Below, piece by piece: positions 1 through 5,067 of a stretch of DNA of 5,838 nt (the first letter of the stretch is position 1; each line of letters starts with the position of its first letter). A program made the position numbers and the translations under genes. The notes beneath the pieces were generated by a model. The model worked only from the letters and a program-made list of their open reading frames with translations, made no database searches and was not told where the DNA came from. This DNA comes from an uncultured Clostridia bacterium. Lineage in GTDB: Bacteria > Bacillota > Clostridia > Oscillospirales > Acutalibacteraceae. Location of the stretch: positions 1 through 5,838 of the forward strand of contig CALYNW010000075.1 of the NCBI GenBank assembly GCA_945224895.1. The letters are read 5' to 3'.

Positions 1-424
1 TTGAATAATCTATATTTGTTACACTTTATTGTAATGTTATACTTGGTATTCAGCGTCATTTATTTAATTGAGACTGACCTATTCTTGTTACGCTGTCAGG
101 TATTGTTACGCTTGTTAATCTGCTACAATAATAAAATGCTCTATCACCTATACTTGTTACTCCCAAATTTATGATAACAGTTTTAACTGAAGAACTATTA
201 CTATACCAAGGTGCATTACCAAAATATGAATAATCATCCATTTGACCACGACCTGAGATTGTGAGTACTCCGGTGGAGGTATTGAGAGAATATGTAACAT
301 TACTGCCAACACCTTCTGCACCGCAATTACCTGTTAAAACCTCCGCATTTGCTATTAGGTCGAGACCTGCCGTAAGGCTTATGAGCATTACCATTGACAT
401 AAATAAGCTTAGAATTTTTTTCAT
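1..424 (-). pseudogene. Secreted BspA-type leucine-rich-repeat protein, interrupted by stops; runs off the window start
   Basis: The readable part is 122 residues (424 down to a TGA at 56-58). Residues 1-27 form a signal peptide: MKK, a hydrophobic stretch, then a likely cut after ANA. Residues 30-80 match the N-terminal module common in BspA-like surface proteins (CGAEG, then GVLTISGRG, then NAPWY). One LRR_5 repeat follows (GVTSIGDRAFYYC, then LTSVTIPDSVTRIG). After residue 116 the next repeat fails, with in-frame stops at 56-58, 50-52 and 26-28. The same frame then resumes the consensus as SVTNI (25-11), exactly 23 codons after SVTRI, so the frame continues as a broken repeat to the window edge. 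The ATG at 424 is chosen over an upstream start at 490 because it follows AAAGGAG and begins the signal peptide; the upstream start would precede the promoter. Intact relatives are surface or secreted proteins, often linked to adhesion. A short secreted product is still possible. The family call is firm; pseudogene status is inferred. Confidence 0.75.
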
Positions 425-428
425 AGCT

Positions 429-438
429 TTCTCTCCTT
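429..438 (-). promoter_or_regulatory. Ribosome binding site of the LRR gene
   Basis: On the minus strand AAAGGAGAG precedes the ATG at 424 by a normal distance. It fixes the start at the signal peptide rather than at an upstream in-frame ATG at 490, which has no such site and lies before the promoter. Confidence 0.75.
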
Positions 439-455
439 TAATAATTGATACATTA

Positions 456-484
456 ATTATATAATTCAAGGAAAAATTTGTCAA
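456..484 (-). promoter_or_regulatory. Consensus sigma-70/sigma-A promoter of the LRR gene
   Basis: Read on the minus strand, TTGACA (484-479) and TATAAT (461-456) are separated by exactly 17 bases, a perfect match to the housekeeping promoter consensus. Transcription should start near 449, leaving a leader of about 25 bases before the ATG at 424. The promoter lies directly behind the khpA terminator, so the LRR gene has its own transcript. Confidence 0.85.
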
Positions 485-491
485 CAACAAT

Positions 492-518
492 AAGGACGGT
501 GCAAATGCACCGTCCTTT
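492..518 (-). terminator. Rho-independent terminator of the ylxM-ffh-rpsP-khpA operon
   Basis: An 11-bp perfect GC-rich stem (492-502 with 507-517) closes a 4-base loop. It lies 12 bases after the khpA stop. On the minus strand the hairpin is followed by a T-rich but interrupted stretch (TTATTGTTGTTG), so termination may be less than complete. Confidence 0.8.
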
Positions 519-529
519 GTAATTACAAA

Positions 530-763
530 TCAGTCTATTTCTATAGATATTTTTGCGTCATTTCTGATTGCTGCGGCACGCATTACAACTCTGATAGCCT
601 TTGCTATCCTGCCCTGCTTGCCGATTACTCTGCCCATATCATCTTCGCTTACGTGGAGATGATAAACAGTTACGCCCTCTTCGTTAGGTTCGTCAACATC
701 AACAGAAATTGCGTCCGGGTTTTCAACTAAGCCCTTTGTTATAGAAATTAACAAATCTTTCAA
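530..763 (-). CDS. khpA: KhpA, KH-domain RNA-binding protein
   Basis: A 77-residue single KH-domain protein of the KhpA (YlqC) family. In other Firmicutes it is a small cytoplasmic RNA-binding protein that pairs with KhpB (Jag/EloR) and affects cell elongation and RNA regulation. The RNA-binding GxxG loop is GKQG at residues 48-51, inside VIGKQGRIAKAIR, and the acidic N-terminal half is typical. Length matches the family (about 75-80). The longest frame begins at a GTG (772-770), but that codon overlaps the AGGAGG ribosome site itself. A TTG at 763, 8 bases after that site, gives MKDLL, the usual KhpA N-terminus, so I chose TTG. It is the last gene of the operon, 44 bases after rpsP and 12 bases before the terminator. 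rpsP-khpA adjacency is widely conserved, which supports the call. The partner khpB is not in this window. Confidence 0.92.
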   Translation of the reverse strand: MKDLLISITKGLVENPDAISVDVDEPNEEGVTVYHLHVSEDDMGRVIGKQGRIAKAIRVVMRAAAIRNDAKISIEID

Positions 764-771
764 AGAAAACA

Positions 772-777
772 CCTCCT
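772..777 (-). promoter_or_regulatory. Ribosome binding site that decides the khpA start
   Basis: AGGAGG on the minus strand lies 8 bases before the TTG at 763-761. The GTG that opens the longest frame (772-770) shares a base with this site, so it cannot be used with it. Confidence 0.75.
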
Positions 778-784
778 GTTTATC

Positions 785-807
785 TCTTTAAAATATGAAA
801 TTAAAGA
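785..807 (-). other. AT-rich inverted repeat between rpsP and khpA
   Basis: TCTTTAA (807-801 read on the minus strand) pairs with TTAAAGA (791-785) around a 9-base loop, starting right after the rpsP stop codon. There is no T tract behind it and the stem is weak, so it is unlikely to terminate. A role in mRNA processing or in setting the rpsP to khpA ratio is only a possibility. Confidence 0.35.
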
Positions 808-1050
808 TTAAAGGATGCCTTCTTTTTTAAGAATGCTCTTAACTGTATCAGTCGGCTGAGCGCCGTTTGCAATCCACTTCTTGGCTTTTTCTGCGTCAAT
901 CTTGATTTCAGCAGGGTCTACCATTGTATTGTATGTGCCGATTTCCTCAATGAAACGACCGTCACGTGGGAATCTTGAATCTGCTACTACTACACGATAG
1001 AAAGGTGCCTTCTTTGCGCCCATACGGCGAAGTCTGATTTTTACTGCCAT
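808..1050 (-). CDS. rpsP: 30S ribosomal protein S16
   Basis: An 80-residue protein with the full S16 signature: [26 protein letters not shown] at the N-terminus, the [13 protein letters not shown] segment at about residues 29-42, and the lysine-rich middle followed by [12 protein letters not shown] near the end. S16 binds 16S rRNA early in 30S subunit assembly and stays in the small subunit. Length is typical for Firmicutes (80-90). The ATG at 1050 follows GGAGG at a normal distance, and no other start is plausible. It is preceded by ffh (76-base AT-rich gap with no clear promoter or terminator) and followed by khpA. In many Firmicutes the order continues to rimM, trmD and rplS, but here a terminator closes the operon after khpA. 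Identification is secure. Confidence 0.98.
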   Translation of the reverse strand: MAVKIRLRRMGAKKAPFYRVVVADSRFPRDGRFIEEIGTYNTMVDPAEIKIDAEKAKKWIANGAQPTDTVKSILKKEGIL

Positions 1051-1126
1051 TTTAATTTACCTCCAAAAGTAATTTAATTATTGTTTATTAATTTATTTAT
1101 CCAAACCAAAATTATTGGTGAATATA

Positions 1127-2524
1127 CTAAAATCCGAATGGATTATTTGAACCGCCCATTTTGCCCATCATTTTTTCAGCCATTTCGGGATTAGCCTGCA
1201 TCATTCTGCGCATTTTTTTACTGAGCTTAGGTCCTTTATTACCGCCAAACTGCTTAACCATTTTCTGCATCTGCTTAAACTGTGCAAGAAGCTTATTAAC
1301 ATCCTCAACCTGCATACCGCAGCCTGCCGCAATTCTGCGTTTTCTTGAGGGATTGATAATCTCGGGCTTTTCTCTTTCCTGCTTAGTCATCGAATAAATG
1401 ATTGAACGGAAGCGTGTAAATGCCGATTCGTCAATATCCTCGTCTTTAATTTTATTTCCAATACCCGGAATCATTTTTATTGTATCCTTAAGGCTTCCCA
1501 TACGTTCAATCTGGTCGAACTGGTCGAGAAGGTCATTAAGGTCAAATTTATTTTTAGCAAGCTTTTTTTCAAGCTCTGCCGCCTTTTTCTCGTCAAGGCT
1601 CTGCTCTGCCCTTTCAATAAATGAAAGCACATCACCCATACCGAGAATACGTGAAGCCATACGTGCAGGGTGGAAGGTTTCAAGATTATCAAGCTTTTCA
1701 CCTGTACCCACAAACTTAATAGGCTTACCTGTTACGGCTCTTACGGAAAGTGCCGCACCGCCTCTTGTGTCGCCGTCAAGCTTTGTAAGAATAACACCGT
1801 CGATACCGAGTGTTTCGTTAAAGCTCTTAGCAACATTTACCGCGTCCTGACCTGTCATTGCGTCAATAACAAGCAATATTTCGTGAGGATGAACAGTTGA
1901 ACGGATATTGGTAAGCTCCTCCATAAGCTGTTCATCAATATGAAGTCTGCCCGCAGTATCAAGAAATACGTAGTCGTTACCGTGGTCCTTTGCGTACCTT
2001 ACTGCTTCCTCGGCGATAACAACAGGATTTTCAGTACCCATTTCAAATACGGGAACACCAACCTGCTCACCGACTACCTGAAGCTGTTTGATAGCCGCAG
2101 GACGATAAACGTCGCAGGCAACAAGCAAAGGTCTGTGACCTTCCTTTTTAAGCTTAAGGGCAAGCTTTGCCGAATGTGTAGTTTTACCGCTACCCTGAAG
2201 ACCGCACATCATAACTATTGTGGGAGGATGATTGGCAATGGCAAGCCTTGCCTCATTTCCGCCCATAAGCTCTGTCAGCTCTTCATTAACAATTTTAATA
2301 ACCATCTGACCGGGTGTCAGAGATTCCATAACATCGGCACCTATGGCACGCTCTGTTACCTTAGCGGTAAATTCCTTGGAAACCTTATAGTTTACATCTG
2401 CCTCAAGAAGCGCAAGGCGAACCTCTCTCATAGCTTCTTTGACATCTGCTTCGGTTAATTTGCCCTTGGCACGAAGCTTTTTAAATGAATTTTCCAAGCG
2501 TTCGCTCAAGCCTTCAAATGCCAA
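1127..2524 (-). CDS. ffh: Signal recognition particle protein Ffh (SRP54 GTPase)
   Basis: A 465-residue SRP54 GTPase. With the SRP RNA it binds signal sequences of nascent membrane and secreted proteins and docks on the receptor FtsY at the membrane. The N domain (1-90) is followed by the G domain: P-loop GLQGSGKTT (108-116), DVYRPAA (138-144), DTAGRLHID (189-197), TKLDGDTRGGAALS (247-260) and GTGEK (273-277). The M domain starts near 300, with MIPGIG (351-356), the RNA-binding helix-turn-helix around SRKRRIAAGCGM (393-404), and a methionine-rich tail (about 441-456). Length fits the family (440-470), with no defects. The start is TTG, 8 bases after AAGGAG, which overlaps the ylxM stop codon; this gives MAFEGLSERL, the usual Ffh start. 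It lies 12 bases after ylxM, indicating coupled translation. ftsY and the SRP RNA are not in the window. Confidence 0.99.
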   Translation of the reverse strand: MAFEGLSERLENSFKKLRAKGKLTEADVKEAMREVRLALLEADVNYKVSKEFTAKVTERAIGADVMESLTPGQMVIKIVNEELTELMGGNEARLAIANHPPTIVMMCGLQGSGKTTHSAKLALKLKKEGHRPLLVACDVYRPAAIKQLQVVGEQVGVPVFEMGTENPVVIAEEAVRYAKDHGNDYVFLDTAGRLHIDEQLMEELTNIRSTVHPHEILLVIDAMTGQDAVNVAKSFNETLGIDGVILTKLDGDTRGGAALSVRAVTGKPIKFVGTGEKLDNLETFHPARMASRILGMGDVLSFIERAEQSLDEKKAAELEKKLAKNKFDLNDLLDQFDQIERMGSLKDTIKMIPGIGNKIKDEDIDESAFTRFRSIIYSMTKQEREKPEIINPSRKRRIAAGCGMQVEDVNKLLAQFKQMQKMVKQFGGNKGPKLSKKMRRMMQANPEMAEKMMGKMGGSNNPFGF

Positions 2525-2532
2525 GAAATCAA

Positions 2533-2538
2533 CTCCTT
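2533..2538 (-). promoter_or_regulatory. Ribosome binding site of ffh, overlapping the ylxM stop
   Basis: AAGGAG on the minus strand overlaps the TAA stop of ylxM (2539-2537) and lies 8 bases before the TTG start of ffh. The overlap suggests that ribosomes finishing ylxM could re-initiate on ffh. Confidence 0.75.
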
Positions 2539-2902
2539 ATCCCTCTTTAAGAAAAGATGCAAGTGTTTTAATTCGGGCAACATTATCGTTAATCTCCATT
2601 GAAAGAGAATGACTGAGATTATATTCATTTATATTATCGGCACATTCGATTATTTCATCAATGCCCTTTTTCATCTCAGTAAACTTCTTCGCAAGACCGA
2701 GGCGTTCCTCCATATCAAACAGCTGTGCCTCAGCACGCTTAATGGAATCACGCACACCCTGACGGGTTATGCCCTCATTTTCAGCAATTTCGGAAAGCGA
2801 AAGGTCATCTTCATAATAATACACAAGGCATTCATACTGCTTTTCAGTAAGCATTTCGCCGTAAAAATCAAGCAAAAAAGGAATTTCCAAATTCTTTGCC
2901 AT
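2537..2902 (-). CDS. ylxM: YlxM/p13-like helix-turn-helix protein, SRP-associated
   Basis: A 121-residue protein of the YlxM (UPF0122) family. Members carry a sigma-factor-like helix-turn-helix and are almost always found next to ffh or ftsY; in streptococci YlxM has been reported to associate with SRP components and influence their activity. The N-terminal LLDFYGEMLTEKQYECLVYYYEDDLSL is a family hallmark. The helix-turn-helix follows at about residues 34-58 (SLSEIAENEGITRQGVRDSI), then a long helical tail (about 60-120). Length is normal (100-125). The ATG at 2902 has a GGGAGAGG-type ribosome site, and an upstream perfect promoter gives a leader of about 50 bases containing an inverted repeat. 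It is the first gene of its operon, 12 bases before ffh. Family assignment is secure; whether it binds DNA, RNA or protein here cannot be seen. Confidence 0.95.
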   Translation of the reverse strand: MAKNLEIPFLLDFYGEMLTEKQYECLVYYYEDDLSLSEIAENEGITRQGVRDSIKRAEAQLFDMEERLGLAKKFTEMKKGIDEIIECADNINEYNLSHSLSMEINDNVARIKTLASFLKEG

Positions 2903-2928
2903 ACAAGACCTCTCCCTTCTGAAATATG

Positions 2929-2950
2929 TGTAAAGTATATAATCTTTACA
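2929..2950 (-). other. Inverted repeat in the ylxM 5' leader
   Basis: TGTAAAG, 8 AT-only bases and CTTTACA form a 22-base region with 7-bp perfect arms, between the predicted transcript start (about 2953) and the ylxM ribosome site. It could be an operator for a dimeric regulator or a weak mRNA hairpin. No T tract follows, so it is not a terminator. Function unknown. Confidence 0.5.
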
Positions 2951-2959
2951 GCAAGCAGT

Positions 2960-2988
2960 ATTATACTAAAGACAGTCTCATATGTCAA
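2960..2988 (-). promoter_or_regulatory. Consensus promoter of the ylxM-ffh-rpsP-khpA operon
   Basis: On the minus strand TTGACA (2988-2983) and TATAAT (2965-2960) are 17 bases apart, a perfect housekeeping-sigma match, as expected for a highly expressed translation and SRP operon. The predicted start is near 2953. It is the only good promoter seen upstream of the four genes. Confidence 0.87.
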
Positions 2989-3082
2989 GGAAAAAATCAA
3001 TAATATTTTTAATTAAATTTTGCGAAAAGGTATTGACACAAGTTATTGTATATTTTCTATTTACACATCATTATATGTAGAC

Positions 3083-3122
3083 AAAAAATCCCTCCTCTGC
3101 TTTTTGGCATCGGAGAGATTTT
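3083..3122 (-). terminator. Rho-independent terminator of the NfeD-SPFH operon
   Basis: On the minus strand AAAATC-T-CTCC pairs with GGAG-G-GATTTT (one G-T wobble), then after a small GA/GA internal loop TGC pairs with GCA around a CAAAAA loop. The last stem strand runs into six T residues. It starts 8 bases after the stop of the 95-residue gene. Confidence 0.87.
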
Positions 3123-3130
3123 CGTATAAA

Positions 3131-3418
3131 TTATAGGTCCTGCAAATCTGCGGCGGTTATATCATTTTCAAGGTTATCTCTTGCCAAATCGGTGTCAATA
3201 ACCGAGTACACATCTGAAATAGGCTTTTCAATCTCTGCCCTTTCCTTGTACGGCTTTGTGTGATAAACCTTTTGAGACGGCGCAGACGTTCCTGAAATAA
3301 TAGGTCTTGCCTTTTCCTTAGAGCTTTTTGCTTTTCCCTGAATTTCGGGAACGGCAGCTTGTTCGTTACGTGGCTTTGTATGAGTTACCTCGAGACGTTT
3401 CATTCCCTGCTTTGCCAT
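3131..3418 (-). CDS. Uncharacterised 95-residue hydrophilic protein, third gene of the NfeD-SPFH operon
   Basis: I do not recognise a named family. The product is highly charged and rich in Lys, Pro, Gln and Ala, with no signal peptide or membrane segment, so it is probably cytoplasmic and largely disordered. The N-terminal two thirds is basic (MAKQGMKRLEV, GKAKSSKEKARPI) and the last 25 residues are acidic (SVIDTDLARDNLENDITAADLQDL, about 72-95). A short motif recurs: THTKPRNE at 12-19 and YHTKPYKE at 52-59. The frame opens at a TTG (3457) with no ribosome site; the ATG at 3418 follows GGGGTGAT at the right distance, so I chose it. It lies 44 bases after the SPFH gene and ends 8 bases before the operon terminator, so it is co-transcribed. 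In Bacillus NfeD-flotillin operons a third small gene also follows, but I see no similarity to those. That it is a real gene is well supported by position and ribosome site; its function is unknown. Confidence 0.75.
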   Translation of the reverse strand: MAKQGMKRLEVTHTKPRNEQAAVPEIQGKAKSSKEKARPIISGTSAPSQKVYHTKPYKERAEIEKPISDVYSVIDTDLARDNLENDITAADLQDL

Positions 3419-3422
3419 TTCA

Positions 3423-3430
3423 ATCACCCC
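3423..3430 (-). promoter_or_regulatory. Ribosome binding site that decides the start of the 95-residue gene
   Basis: GGGGTGAT on the minus strand, 4 bases before the ATG at 3418. Its GGTGAT part matches the extended anti-Shine-Dalgarno complement. The longer frame's TTG at 3457 has only AT-rich DNA before it. Confidence 0.7.
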
Positions 3431-3462
3431 GTAATTAGTCTGCCCTGCAGGATACAAAATAT

Positions 3463-4386
3463 TTATTTTTTAACTGCTTCGGTAATTCCCTCTGCAAGTC
3501 CTGCAAGTGACTGAATTTCCGAGGGAATAATAATCTTTGTTGCCTGACCGTCGGCTGCCTTTGAAAATGCTTCAAGTGCCTTCAGCTTAACAACGGCGTC
3601 GCTTGCGTTTGCTTCGTTAAGCATTTTAATTGCGTCGGCAGTTGCCTGCTGAACCTTTGAAATTGCAAGTGCCTCACCTTCAGCCTCACGGATTTTAGCC
3701 TCCCTAACAGCCTCTGCATGAAGAATTGCAGACTGCTTTTCAGCCTCAGCCTCAAGGATTTTTGACTCCTTATGACCTTCGGCAACAAGAATCTTTGACT
3801 GCTTTTCACCCTCAGCACGAAGGATTGATTCACGTCTTTCACGCTCTGCCTTCATCTGCTTTTCCATTGCGTCCTGAATTTCTCTCGGAGGAATGATATT
3901 TTTAAGCTCTACTCTGTTTACCTTAATGCCCCAAGGGTCTGTTGCCTCATCAAGAATAACTCTGATTTTAGCGTTAATTGTGTCTCTTGAGGTAAGTGTG
4001 GAGTCAAGCTCAAGCTCACCGATAATATTACGAAGTGTTGTTGCAGAAAGATTTTCAATAGCTGAAATAGGGCTTTCAACACCGTAGGTATAAAGCTTAG
4101 GGTCGGTTATTTGATAGAATACAACAGTATCTATCTGCATTGTTACGTTATCCTTCGTGATAACCGGCTGTGGCTTGAAATCAACAACCTGCTCCTTAAG
4201 TGAAACTATCTTTGCAATTCTGTCAATAAACGGAACCTTAACATGAAGTCCTGTATCCCAGGTTGCAAAATACGTTCCGAGTCTTTCGATTACATATGCC
4301 TTTGACTGAGGTACTACTCTGATATTTGTGAGAACGAGTACCAATACTGCGATAATGATAATTGCACCGATTATAAATGCTGTCAT
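3463..4386 (-). CDS. SPFH/band-7 (stomatin-like, QmcA/paraslipin type) membrane protein
   Basis: A 307-residue SPFH protein. Residues 2-21 form a single N-terminal membrane helix, followed directly by VVPQSKAYVIERLGTY and the SPFH domain (about 23-180; PFIDRI, PVITKDNVTMQIDTVVFYQITDP, LDSTLTSRDTINAKI, WGIKVNRVELKNIIPP). Residues 179-244 form a charged helix with five consecutive 11-residue repeats (190-200, 201-211, 212-222, 223-233, 234-244), typical of the oligomerising coil. The tail KIIIPSEIQSLAGLAEGI is typical of QmcA/YbbK-like members. Such proteins build large ring or cage oligomers on the membrane and are linked to membrane microdomains and to FtsH-type protease control; none of that is shown here. 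The ATG at 4386 follows AAGGAG. It starts 14 bases after the NfeD-like gene, its usual operon partner, which supports the paraslipin assignment. Length is typical (300-310). Confidence 0.96.
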   Translation of the reverse strand: MTAFIIGAIIIIAVLVLVLTNIRVVPQSKAYVIERLGTYFATWDTGLHVKVPFIDRIAKIVSLKEQVVDFKPQPVITKDNVTMQIDTVVFYQITDPKLYTYGVESPISAIENLSATTLRNIIGELELDSTLTSRDTINAKIRVILDEATDPWGIKVNRVELKNIIPPREIQDAMEKQMKAERERRESILRAEGEKQSKILVAEGHKESKILEAEAEKQSAILHAEAVREAKIREAEGEALAISKVQQATADAIKMLNEANASDAVVKLKALEAFSKAADGQATKIIIPSEIQSLAGLAEGITEAVKK

Positions 4387-4400
4387 AAAATTTTCTCCTT

Positions 4401-4847
4401 TTACTTAATTTTTACTATCAGCTTAACGCCTGAAATTTTTTCTGTTTTGACGATGCTTCCCTCGGGAATAATATCGCCGTTTTCTGACCTTGCTGTCCAC
4501 AGCTTGCCGTCAACCTTAACCTGACCCTTTCCGAGAGTGTTGTTTATCTCTTCAACAACTATTCCGTCCTGAGTCAAAACCCTGTCAGCATTAGTATGCT
4601 CCTTTTTCGGCTTTATATATTTTTTCACCAGAGGTCTTGTGATAACAAGAGCCAAAACCGAAACAGCTATAAATACTATAAGCTGAACATAGAAATTTGC
4701 ACCGCAAAAAGCAGATATCAAACCTGCCACAGCGCCTATTACAAACCAGATTGAAACAAGCTGAGCAGTAGCCGCTTCCGCAATACCGAACACAATAATT
4801 GCCACCGCCCAAATTATATAGACGGTATTTTCGGATAATTCTGCCAT
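4401..4847 (-). CDS. NfeD-like membrane protein (short form, YbbJ type)
   Basis: A 148-residue protein with three predicted membrane helices (about residues 8-24, 30-48, 52-70), then a basic linker (RPLVKKYIKPKKE) and a C-terminal OB-fold (about 88-148) with the NfeD pattern GIVVEEINNTLGKGQVKVDGKLWTAR and IPEGSIVKTEKISGVKLIV. This is the short NfeD form without the ClpP-like protease domain. Short NfeD proteins are encoded next to stomatin-like proteins (ybbJ-qmcA in E. coli) and are thought to work with them at the membrane. The longest frame starts at GTG (4874), but GGAGGTGAT lies inside it, 4 bases before the ATG at 4847, which therefore is the start. First gene of the operon, 14 bases before the SPFH gene, with its own promoter and a palindrome upstream. 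Family call is strong. Confidence 0.93.
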   Translation of the reverse strand: MAELSENTVYIIWAVAIIVFGIAEAATAQLVSIWFVIGAVAGLISAFCGANFYVQLIVFIAVSVLALVITRPLVKKYIKPKKEHTNADRVLTQDGIVVEEINNTLGKGQVKVDGKLWTARSENGDIIPEGSIVKTEKISGVKLIVKIK

Positions 4848-4851
4848 TGAA

Positions 4852-4860
4852 ATCACCTCC
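4852..4860 (-). promoter_or_regulatory. Ribosome binding site that decides the NfeD start
   Basis: GGAGGTGAT, a 9-base match to the 16S rRNA tail, sits 4 bases before the ATG at 4847 and inside the longer GTG-started frame, so the longer start is rejected. Confidence 0.85.
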
Positions 4861-4871
4861 GTTAACATATT

Positions 4872-4885
4872 CACTATATATAGTG
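4872..4885 (-). promoter_or_regulatory. 14-bp perfect palindrome at the NfeD-SPFH operon start site (candidate operator)
   Basis: CACTATATATAGTG is its own reverse complement and lies at the predicted transcription start (about 4884), between the -10 box and the ribosome site. Position and symmetry suit a repressor dimer site. It is also AT-rich enough to arise by chance in this DNA, and no regulator gene is adjacent. Confidence 0.45.
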
Positions 4886-4890
4886 TCTAT

Positions 4891-4919
4891 ATTATACCAT
4901 ATTTCGACAAAATAATCAA
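4891..4919 (-). promoter_or_regulatory. Promoter of the NfeD-SPFH operon
   Basis: On the minus strand TTGATT (4919-4914), a 17-base spacer and TATAAT (4896-4891), with the extended -10 form TGGTATAAT. The -35 matches four of six consensus bases and the -10 is perfect. The start should be near 4884, giving a leader of about 37 bases. Confidence 0.75.
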
Positions 4920-5015
4920 TATATAGCGATTTAGTCTATTGCAAATTTACAAATCGTTAATAGTTATCACTAGGACTTGTATGCTTGTTATTCCAATGTT
5001 ATTCCTGTTGTATAG

Positions 5016-5049
5016 AAAAATCTCCCTTTGAAATTAACCAAAGGGAGAT
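5016..5049 (-). terminator. Rho-independent terminator of the GH30-like gene
   Basis: ATCTCCCTTTG (5049-5039 on the minus strand) pairs perfectly with CAAAGGGAGAT (5030-5020) around an 8-base loop and runs straight into a T tract. It begins 18 bases after the stop codon at 5068. Confidence 0.9.
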
Positions 5050-5067
5050 AATACTTAATTTAACTTA

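Noticed and set aside
1051..1126. Possible promoter or terminator in the ffh-rpsP gap
   Set aside because: The gap is very AT-rich but shows no paired -35/-10 boxes at acceptable spacing and only a 4-bp CCAA/TTGG stem; rpsP is best explained by readthrough from the ylxM promoter.
1313..1348. GCG instead of GSG in the Ffh M-domain RNA-binding motif
   Set aside because: From memory a cysteine at this position also occurs in E. coli Ffh, so it is normal variation and not a lost residue.
1940..2458. 172-codon open frame on the plus strand opposite ffh
   Set aside because: It lies entirely antisense to the conserved ffh coding region, has no recognisable protein features, and its openness follows from the codon use of ffh. 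The same applies to the other plus-strand frames inside ffh (1161-1397, 1398-1850, 1670-1900).
2609..3016. 135-codon plus-strand frame opposite ylxM and its leader
   Set aside because: It overlaps ylxM, its promoter and its leader, has no convincing ribosome site and a low-complexity hydrophobic and AT-driven translation.
3033..3080. Plus-strand TTGACA (3033-3038) with AT-rich DNA behind it, a possible divergent promoter
   Set aside because: No acceptable -10 box lies 16-18 bases away (the nearest TATATT is only 10 bases downstream), and the only plus-strand DNA behind it is a terminator and antisense coding sequence.
3440..3448. CCTGCAGG palindrome between the SPFH gene and the 95-residue gene
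   Set aside because: Only 8 bases, no extended stem or T tract; not enough to call a regulatory site.
4920..5015. Intergenic DNA with GTTATTCC-type near repeats and a minus-strand reading that includes GITSI, possible LRR remnant
   Set aside because: The similarity is only a few residues, with no 23-residue register and no second motif; AT-rich chance similarity is more likely. I see no gene or RNA there beyond the promoter and terminator at its edges.
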